10,690 bases of DNA, taken from Desulfatirhabdium butyrativorans (GTDB lineage Bacteria; Desulfobacterota; Desulfobacteria; Desulfobacterales; DYRK01). The notes beneath the pieces were generated by a model that worked only from the letters and a program-made list of their open reading frames with translations, made no database searches and had not been told where the DNA came from. Location: contig DYRK01000007.1 in the NCBI GenBank assembly GCA_020718785.1, positions 1 to 10,690 of the forward strand. Direction: 5' to 3'. How positions within the stretch are numbered: the first letter of the stretch is position 1; every line of letters begins with the position of its first letter. Position numbers and translations under genes: made by a program. Below are positions 5,438 through 10,690 of the stretch, piece by piece.

Positions 5438-5836
5438 ATGGAAATGACTGCTTCTTTATTTTTACTCTTCAACCACCGGCTCACCCCGGATCAGGAACAG
5501 GACGCGTTTGCATCTATCGGCGTCCGTGATATTGTCGGACTGCCTTCGGACATCGGAGAGCTATGGCGGCAGATTCCGCCGGAATTATCCGAGCTTGGCG
5601 AATATCTGAATCCGATCAAAGGGTGGCTGTCGTCCGGGGCAGCAGAGCGAGACTATGTGCTGATTCAGGGAGATTTCGGCGCGTGTTTTCTCATGGTGAA
5701 ATTTGCTTTTGAAAAAGGGCTGATTCCGGTCTATGCCACGACAAAACGGGAAGCTGTCGAGGAACATCAGCCTGACGGTTCCGTAAAAATGACTCATCGC
5801 TTTCAGCATTGTCAGTTCAGAAAATACGGGAGATGA
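5438..5836 (+). CDS. csx20: Csx20-like CRISPR-associated protein (orphan)
   Basis: This 132-residue protein matches, by recall, the Csx20 family: SLFLLFNHRLTPDQ near the N-terminus, ELWRQIPPEL, a central strand-loop DYVLIQGDFGACFLMV (72-87), then GLIPVYATTKREA (94-106) and a basic C-terminus HRFQHCQFRKY (120-130). Csx20 occurs with type III CRISPR systems and has been proposed to be a ring nuclease that degrades cyclic oligoadenylate second messengers; that role here is inference. The GDFGA loop and the TTKRE segment are the obvious candidates for ligand binding. Codons 1 and 3 are both ATG (5438, 5444); neither has a good Shine-Dalgarno, so the start is uncertain by two residues. It sits 30 bases ahead of kdsB on the same strand. 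No Cas10, other cas gene or CRISPR array is present in the window. Confidence 0.75.
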   Translation: MEMTASLFLLFNHRLTPDQEQDAFASIGVRDIVGLPSDIGELWRQIPPELSELGEYLNPIKGWLSSGAAERDYVLIQGDFGACFLMVKFAFEKGLIPVYATTKREAVEEHQPDGSVKMTHRFQHCQFRKYGR

Positions 5837-5866
5837 GACTAATCTCGTCACACAGGAACAGATCCG

Positions 5867-6676
5867 ATGAAAACCATTGTAGTTATCCCTTCAAGATACG
5901 GATCCACGAGGTTCGCAGGCAAACCTCTCGCCCTTATTGCAGGCAAAGCCATGATACAAAGGGTTTATGAAAACGCAGCCAGTGCCTCGGATATTGCGGA
6001 TGTGATTGTGGCAACAGATGACTCACGGATTGCCGATGCAGTGAAAGGCTTTCGAGGCAAAGTCATGATGACTTCCCCGGCGAATCGCTCCGGCACAGAC
6101 AGAGTCGCGGAAGTCGCCGAAAAAATGGGGCTTGAGCAGGATGATATTGTAGTGAATGTCCAGGGCGATCAGCCTCTGCTCGATCCCCGGTGTCTTGAAG
6201 ACGTGACCGCACCGCTCGGAATGGGAATGCCGGATGCCGGATGCGAGATGACTACACTTGCTTTCAGGATTGTGAATGAGCGTGAAATCACGGATCCCAA
6301 AGACGTGAAAGTGACTTTCGATACCCGCGGATTTGCCCTTTATTTCTCCAGATCGGCGATTCCCTACGCACGGGACCCCGGCATCCGGTTTGACACCTAC
6401 AAGCATCTGGGAGTCTATGCCTATACCCGCCGATTTCTGGAAATATTCAGAAACCTTCCCCGCGGAAAGCTTGAGGAAATCGAACAGCTCGAACAACTCC
6501 GCGTCCTTGAATACGGCTATAAAATCAAGGTGGTCGTAACAGCTTATGACTCACCCGAAGTGGATATTCCAAAGGATATAGCGAGAATTGAAAAAGTCAT
6601 ACTGGAGCAGGCATTGCATGGCGGGCGCATATCGGCGGGTTCATCTCCGTTGCAAACCGTTGCAGAATGGCGATAA
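5867..6676 (+). CDS. kdsB: 3-deoxy-manno-octulosonate cytidylyltransferase (CMP-Kdo synthetase)
   Basis: KdsB activates Kdo with CTP to form CMP-Kdo, the donor for the inner core of lipopolysaccharide, in the cytoplasm. The 269 residues show the nucleotide-binding start IPSRYGSTRFAGKPL (7-21), ATDD (49-52), SGTDRVAE (75-82), the metal-binding VNVQGDQPLLDP (97-107, Asp101), DPKDVKVTFD, YFSRSAIPYARD, KHLGVYAYTRRFL (179-191), LEEIEQLEQLRVLEYG and VDIPKDI with Asp233 as the second metal ligand. E. coli KdsB is about 248 residues; the extra ~18 C-terminal residues after about 251 have no recognisable motif. AGGA lies ten bases before the ATG. Its closeness to csx20 suggests co-transcription. It is convergent with the cadherin-repeat gene. 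Confidence 0.96.
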   Translation: MKTIVVIPSRYGSTRFAGKPLALIAGKAMIQRVYENAASASDIADVIVATDDSRIADAVKGFRGKVMMTSPANRSGTDRVAEVAEKMGLEQDDIVVNVQGDQPLLDPRCLEDVTAPLGMGMPDAGCEMTTLAFRIVNEREITDPKDVKVTFDTRGFALYFSRSAIPYARDPGIRFDTYKHLGVYAYTRRFLEIFRNLPRGKLEEIEQLEQLRVLEYGYKIKVVVTAYDSPEVDIPKDIARIEKVILEQALHGGRISAGSSPLQTVAEWR

Positions 6677-6714
6677 TAAAAATTATAAGCTATAGTTTTT
6701 AAAAAAAGATTGTG

Positions 6715-6737
6715 GGGACACGCCGTCGGCGTGTCCC
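6715..6737. terminator. Perfect hairpin between convergent genes (possible terminator/REP-like repeat)
   Basis: GGGACACGCCG and CGGCGTGTCCC are exact reverse complements around a single T. The hairpin sits between the convergent ends of kdsB (6676) and the cadherin-repeat gene (6745). Read on the minus strand, a run of seven Ts follows some seven bases after the stem, so it suits termination of the minus-strand gene better than of kdsB. The same GGGACACGCC palindrome is, from memory, a widespread intergenic repeat, so it may be a repeat element doing double duty. Confidence 0.6.
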
Positions 6738-6744
6738 TACCCGA

Positions 6745-9700
6745 TTATTGTATCAGCACATAAATAACTTCGGCAATACCTATTTTCCCGTCCCCGTTCA
6801 CATCCGCAGCGATATAAATGACGGCGGACGTGCTTATTCCTGTCGTTGCCTGCAATCCCAGCACCGCATCACGCAGATCAATGGACGAATCGTCATTGAT
6901 ATCTCCGGGCAGAACGACATTGTTGACCGTTATGGTAATGACCGCCTCTGCAGAATTGACTCCGTCGGAAACCTTAACCAAGAGCGTATAAGCAGTCGTG
7001 AGTTTATAATTTAACTGACTGCGGTCTTTTACCGTAATGTCTCCCGTGTTTCCTATGGCAAAGACCGTATTCGTATTGCCGGATATGATCTCAAAGATCA
7101 GCGCATCTCTGTCAGGATTATAAACAGACACTGTAGCAGCCAATTCTCCGTTTGCAGCATCCTCGTCAACAGAAAATGTCTGTGCCTTGATTTCAGGAAT
7201 TTCATTGATATCATTGACATTCACGGTGACAATGCCTGCATAAGAATAAGTCCCGTCCGAAATCTGAATCGTCAGTTTATACTCGGATATTGTCTCATAA
7301 TCCAATCCTGAGGCTGCGACAGTGATTTTTCCCGTGTCCTTACCGATTGCAAATCTACCGCTCTCATTTCCGGCTGTTATCTCATAAGTCAGCGGGTCAT
7401 CATTCGGATCATCTGCCGATACCATACCTACGGCTGTTCCGGCTGCACAGTTTTCATCTACCGAGAATGTCTGATTTTCACCGCTCAGAAAGGGACTTTC
7501 ATTGACATAGAATACTGTAACCGTAACCGTTGCCGTATCGCTGTTTATGCCGTCCGATACCCGAATTACGAGTTCGTAATCAGTAGCAATTTCGTAATTC
7601 AGCTTTGCCGAGTCGGCGACGGTAATTTCTCCGCTGTCTCTGTTAAGTGCAAATGCCTTATTTTCATTGCCGGATACGATTTCATAGCTCAGTTTTGCCG
7701 ACTCGGGATCGCTCGCCGATACCTTGCCGACAATATATCCCTGGGGACTTCTTTCGGCAACAGAAAAAGTCTGATCTGTTACTACAGGGCTTTCATTAAC
7801 ATCATTGACAGTTATGGTGATCTGGGCTGTGCCGGGATAAGTGCCGTCCGAAACCTGAACCGTCAGTATATACGGAGTTTTAATCTTTTCATAATCCAGA
7901 ACATCGGCATCGGCGACTGTGATCTGGCGGGTGCTGCTACTGAGAGCAAAGGCATTGTCCGTATTTCCCGATAGAATAGAATAGGTCAGAAGAGTCATAT
8001 CCGGATCGCTTGCCACTACTGTGCCGACAACCGTTCCTTCCGGGCTGTTTTCATTCACGGAAAAGCTCTGATTGCCGACTACCGGATTTTCATTCACATC
8101 ATTGACAGAAATCGTGACCGTCGCGCTTGTAGCATTACTTCCGTCGGATATTTGGACGGTCAGCGGGTATGACTTCTTTATCTCATAATCAAGCCGGGTT
8201 CCGTCATTTACCGTAATCTGTCCTGTGCTGCTGCTGATGGCAAAAACACTGTCCGTATTCCCCGCAGTGATTTTATAGGTGAGCATAGCGTTTTCCGGGT
8301 CACTTGCAGATACCGTACCGACCGTTGTGCCTTTGGGACTGTTCTCATTCACGGAAAAGCTCTGGTTTGCAGCCACGGGTTTTTCATTCACATTTTTGAT
8401 AGTGATACTGACCGTTGCCGTGGGAGAATATCCTCCGTCCGAGACCTGAACCGTCAGCGAATATGTCTTGACGCTTTCGTAATCCAAAAAAGAACTGTCA
8501 TTTACCGTGATCTGTCCTGTGCTGCCGATGGCAAAAGCATTGCCGGTATTGCCTGCGGTGATGCTGTAAGTCAGTGCATTCGAATCCGGATCGCTTGCCG
8601 GTACTGTCCCGACCGCCATGCCTTTGGCAGTGTTTTCGTTAAGCGAAAAGCTCTGATTTTTCACCGTCGGAGTTTCATTCACATTGCCTACAGCGATTGT
8701 GATTCTTGCGGTAGGCATATTTTTGCCGTCCGATACTTTGACCGTCAGGACATAACTGCTCAGAGCTTCATAATTCAGCGCATTGGCATTGCCGACCGTG
8801 ATCTGCCCTGTGGAAGAGCCGAGAGTAAAAGCCGTGTTCGTATTTCCGGAGATAATGCTGTAAGTGATCGGAAGCGATTCGGGATCCCGCGCCGAAATCT
8901 TGCCCACAGCGGTTCCGGCAACGCTGTTCTCATTCACAGAAAAACTTTGATCGCTGATCTCAGGGGCTTCATTTATATCTTTGACAGTGATCGTAACCGT
9001 AACGATTTTCTCGCTCGTACCGTCTGACACCCGGACTGCAAGTGTATAAACAGCCGAGGCTTCATAATCCAGTCTGCTGCTGTTATTGACGGTAATTTTT
9101 CCTGCGCCGTCAACAGCGAATACCTTGTCTGTGTCGCCCGATATGATCTCATAGCTCAATGTGTCTGCGTCCGGATCACTTGCCGAAACTGCGCCGATCA
9201 CTGTTCCGTCCGGGCTGTTTTCATCAACGGAAAAGGCTCCGCCGGATGCCGAAGGCGGATCATTTGAAGTAAAATAAATCGCGGAATCCGTAACCGATAC
9301 TGTTTCATCTCCCGAATTTGCCACAGCTATACAGAATTTATTGCCGATTCTGAATGATTTCCAATCTCTCGCGCCGTGAGTCGGGACAGACTGAAAATCT
9401 GCGAATTGCGTTCCGTTCCATTTGTAAATCATCGAATTGATGTTATAGCCTGAGTCATCATACCAGTTTGCCAGAGCCAGATAGTGATGACTTCCGACAT
9501 TGAAAAACTCGCAGGAAGTGGCACCGCTGCTGGGAATTTCCTGAAACAAAGCGAAACCGGAGCCGTTCCATTTATAAATTATCGAATTGATGTTATACGT
9601 CGAACCGTTATTGATATTTGCCAATGCAAGATAGGGAGTGTCTTCGATGAGGAAAAACTCCCAGTCTGTCGCGCCGATAAAGGAAAAATTCTGAAATTCC

Positions 9701-10356
9701 GTAAACTGCGTATTATTCCAGCGATAGATTTTCGGACCGATTAGGGCGTCGGCAACAGCCAGATAGGATTCGGTGCCGACAGTAAAAAATTCACAGTCAA
9801 AGGCACCCATTGAATTCAGTGTCTGAAATTCCTCAAAAGCAGAGCCGTCCCATTTATAAATTTTTGAATAATAGAGTTCTGATCCGCTTTTGCTGACATT
9901 TGCAACTGCAAGATAAGTGTCGCTGCCGATGAAAAAAAATTCGCAGCCGTAACTGTTCCCGGAAATGGACTGGATTTTTTCAAAGTCCGTGCCGCTCCAT
10001 CTGTAAACAGACGCGCCGTCTTCGGCATTTGCCGCGGCTAAATAAGAGCCGTTGTTGAAAGCAAAGAATGTCCATGCCCGGCAGTTACCGGTCGGAATTG
10101 TCTGAAATTCCGTAAAATCCGTGCCGTTCCATTTATAAAGCTTTGAGTCGCCTTTGCCGTTGGCGGCAATCAGATAGGGCGTGCTGCTGACGGTAAATGC
10201 TTCCCATCCCCAAGCCCAGTCCGTGGAAAGGGATTGAAGGGTCTGAAAAATCGTCGTCTGGGAATATGCAGGCTGCGTCACCGACACGGCGAATATCAGC
10301 ATCAGAGCCGACATCAGAATATTTATCTGATTTAAATATGAATTTGATTGTTTCAT
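6745..10356 (-). CDS. Secreted EAR-propeller/cadherin-repeat/dockerin protein
   Basis: This 1203-residue protein is probably a secreted or cell-surface adhesin. Residues 1-32 form a signal peptide (Lys2, hydrophobic 11-27, likely cleavage after AYS32). Residues 34-362 hold seven repeats of about 47 residues, each with a [Y/F]LA[V/L]AN core and YKWNG..F..FQ end, as in EAR/EPTP repeats; seven is the number needed to close a beta-propeller. Residues 374-1147 hold eight cadherin-like repeats of about 97-100 residues with FSVNENSP.GT.VG, SASDPD, LDYE, VSDG and DVNE motifs, which bind calcium between domains. Residues 1150-1203 are a dockerin-like pair of calcium loops (GDINDDSSID, ADVNGDGKIG). No LPXTG or outer-membrane anchor is visible. 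AAGGA lies nine bases before the ATG. It is transcribed divergently from the ABC-F gene. Ligand and secretion route are unknown. Confidence 0.93.
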   Translation of the reverse strand: MKQSNSYLNQINILMSALMLIFAVSVTQPAYSQTTIFQTLQSLSTDWAWGWEAFTVSSTPYLIAANGKGDSKLYKWNGTDFTEFQTIPTGNCRAWTFFAFNNGSYLAAANAEDGASVYRWSGTDFEKIQSISGNSYGCEFFFIGSDTYLAVANVSKSGSELYYSKIYKWDGSAFEEFQTLNSMGAFDCEFFTVGTESYLAVADALIGPKIYRWNNTQFTEFQNFSFIGATDWEFFLIEDTPYLALANINNGSTYNINSIIYKWNGSGFALFQEIPSSGATSCEFFNVGSHHYLALANWYDDSGYNINSMIYKWNGTQFADFQSVPTHGARDWKSFRIGNKFCIAVANSGDETVSVTDSAIYFTSNDPPSASGGAFSVDENSPDGTVIGAVSASDPDADTLSYEIISGDTDKVFAVDGAGKITVNNSSRLDYEASAVYTLAVRVSDGTSEKIVTVTITVKDINEAPEISDQSFSVNENSVAGTAVGKISARDPESLPITYSIISGNTNTAFTLGSSTGQITVGNANALNYEALSSYVLTVKVSDGKNMPTARITIAVGNVNETPTVKNQSFSLNENTAKGMAVGTVPASDPDSNALTYSITAGNTGNAFAIGSTGQITVNDSSFLDYESVKTYSLTVQVSDGGYSPTATVSITIKNVNEKPVAANQSFSVNENSPKGTTVGTVSASDPENAMLTYKITAGNTDSVFAISSSTGQITVNDGTRLDYEIKKSYPLTVQISDGSNATSATVTISVNDVNENPVVGNQSFSVNENSPEGTVVGTVVASDPDMTLLTYSILSGNTDNAFALSSSTRQITVADADVLDYEKIKTPYILTVQVSDGTYPGTAQITITVNDVNESPVVTDQTFSVAERSPQGYIVGKVSASDPESAKLSYEIVSGNENKAFALNRDSGEITVADSAKLNYEIATDYELVIRVSDGINSDTATVTVTVFYVNESPFLSGENQTFSVDENCAAGTAVGMVSADDPNDDPLTYEITAGNESGRFAIGKDTGKITVAASGLDYETISEYKLTIQISDGTYSYAGIVTVNVNDINEIPEIKAQTFSVDEDAANGELAATVSVYNPDRDALIFEIISGNTNTVFAIGNTGDITVKDRSQLNYKLTTAYTLLVKVSDGVNSAEAVITITVNNVVLPGDINDDSSIDLRDAVLGLQATTGISTSAVIYIAADVNGDGKIGIAEVIYVLIQ
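6748..6909 (-). other. Dockerin-like module coding segment
   Basis: Residues 1150-1203 carry two EF-hand-like loops: DINDDSSIDLRD (1152-1163) and DVNGDGKIGIAE (1185-1196), each followed by a hydrophobic helix (AVLGLQ and VIYVLIQ). This is the duplicated F-hand plan of type I dockerins, which bind cohesin domains. It is the extreme C-terminus, the usual place for dockerins. Confidence 0.75.
6916..9237 (-). repeat. Eight tandem cadherin-like repeats (coding)
   Basis: The repeats start near residues 374, 470, 567, 664, 762, 861, 961 and 1058. Repeats 2 to 5 are most alike, including near-identical DNA, such as the run ATTCACGGAAAAGCTCTG at about 8053 and 8347. Repeats 6 to 8 are more diverged. 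The last one lacks the usual DxNE linker (NNVVLPG instead) and has NPDRD in place of SDPD, as expected for a terminal repeat next to a different domain. Confidence 0.85.
9271..10257 (-). repeat. Seven EAR/EPTP repeats forming a predicted beta-propeller (coding)
   Basis: Seven blades begin near residues 34, 85, 129, 178, 222, 272 and 322. Each has a Trp/Cys-Glu-Phe-Phe strand, a YLA.AN strand and an IYKWNG strand. The IYKW strand is altered in the last blade (IYFTS). Blades 5 and 6 share the insert YNINS(I/M)IYKWNG and similar DNA, indicating a relatively recent blade duplication. Confidence 0.75.
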
Positions 10357-10497
10357 AGCAGATATCCTTTCGTTTTTTTGATATGTCTTAAAATATTTCC
10401 CTCTGTATTTATACCCTGAATTCCTTCATATATGACAGATTCAAAGATTTTACAATGTTCAGCAGATCAAAAAATTACCGGCTCCGAATCTTAACAA

Positions 10498-10526
10498 TTG
10501 ACACATTGCCGGCATTCTTTTAATAT
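10498..10526 (+). promoter_or_regulatory. Sigma70-type promoter for the ABC-F gene
   Basis: There is a perfect TTGACA (10498-10503), a 17-base spacer and TAATAT (10521-10526, four of six matches). Transcription would start near 10534, about 48 bases before the ATG at 10582. This is the best-looking promoter in the window. Confidence 0.55.
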
Positions 10527-10545
10527 AGCTTTCAATTATCGTCAA
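10517..10545 (-). promoter_or_regulatory. Weak candidate promoter for the cadherin-repeat gene
   Basis: On the minus strand TTGACG (complement of 10540-10545) is followed after 17 bases by TAAAAG (complement of 10517-10522), overlapping the opposite-strand promoter. It would give a leader of about 150 bases. An alternative -10, TATAAA (complement of 10408-10413), lies nearer the gene but lacks a good -35. Confidence 0.25.
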
Positions 10546-10581
10546 CCAGTCACCAGTTACAAACTGCCGGCAACAAGATAT

Positions 10582-10690
10582 ATGATCAGTATAGAGAATC
10601 TCACAAAAAGCTTCGGCGCGCAATCCCTTTTCGATGGTGTAAGCTTTAAACTGAACCATCGGGAGCGGCTCGGCGTGGTCGGGCGAAACG
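10582..10690 (+). CDS. ABC-F family ATPase, N-terminal fragment (cut by window)
   Basis: Only 36 codons are present before the right edge: MISIENLTKSFG, then LFDGVSFKLN and RERLGVVGRN. This is the opening of an ABC ATPase domain; 'ERLGVVGRN' leads into the Walker A motif (GxNGxGKS), which is cut off. The short cytosolic start without membrane segments, and 'G.QSLFDGVSFKL..RERLGVVG', fit ABC-F proteins (Uup/EttA-like), which act on ribosomes, better than a transporter ATPase, but too little is seen to name the subfamily. The Shine-Dalgarno is weak. The promoter at 10498-10526 fits this gene. Confidence 0.85.
   Translation, partial: MISIENLTKSFGAQSLFDGVSFKLNHRERLGVVGRN

Noticed and set aside
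5830..5846. Small hairpin GAGAT/ATCTC at the end of csx20 as a terminator
   Set aside because: The stem is only five base pairs, no T-run follows, and it is immediately ahead of the kdsB ribosome binding site.
6916..9237. Regular 300-base periodicity that could suggest a CRISPR or satellite array
   Set aside because: The period equals about 100 codons in one open frame and matches cadherin-like domain repeats.

Overview
The window looks like chromosome from a Gram-negative anaerobe or facultative anaerobe, most likely a Desulfobacterota (deltaproteobacterial) sulfate reducer or a relative. The reasons are a type B succinate dehydrogenase/fumarate reductase operon in the order C-A-B, a Kdo-activating enzyme (KdsB) that implies lipopolysaccharide, a large secreted cadherin-repeat protein ending in a dockerin-like module, and dispersed palindromic and heptameric repeats of the kind common in large genomes of filamentous and aggregate-forming sulfur-cycle bacteria. 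This assignment is inference; no rRNA or other marker gene is present.

Layout. 1-3392 (minus strand): sdhC, sdhA and sdhB, with sdhB cut by the left window edge only a few codons before its expected end. 3393-3802: a 410-base AT-rich divergent intergenic region holding a 91-bp inverted-repeat element with a TTGACA box near each end facing outward, plus the first copy of a dispersed repeat. 3803-5155 (plus): five small, AT-rich, tightly packed genes, DUF4160-DUF2442-DUF433-DUF4160-DUF2442, resembling toxin-antitoxin or accessory stress modules, followed by a terminator-like hairpin. 5302-5381: a perfect 30-bp palindrome and the second copy of the dispersed repeat, so the five-gene cluster sits between direct repeats. 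5438-6676 (plus): an orphan csx20-like gene (a family otherwise tied to type III CRISPR systems) followed 30 bases later by kdsB. 6745-10356 (minus, convergent with kdsB): a 1203-residue secreted protein with seven EAR/EPTP repeats (a complete predicted beta-propeller), eight cadherin-like repeats and a C-terminal dockerin-like module. 10582-10690 (plus): the first 36 codons of an ABC-F ATPase, with a good sigma70-type promoter upstream.

Functional reading. SdhCAB is a membrane quinone-linked enzyme of central metabolism and KdsB is housekeeping envelope synthesis. Between them lies what appears to be a small accessory insertion: a tandem pair of DUF4160/DUF2442 modules, a DUF433 antitoxin-like protein without its usual partner, and a csx20-like gene with no Cas10, Csm/Cmr genes or CRISPR array in sight. 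The most interesting items are this repeat-bracketed cluster with its adjacent orphan csx20, and the EAR-propeller/cadherin/dockerin architecture of the giant surface protein.
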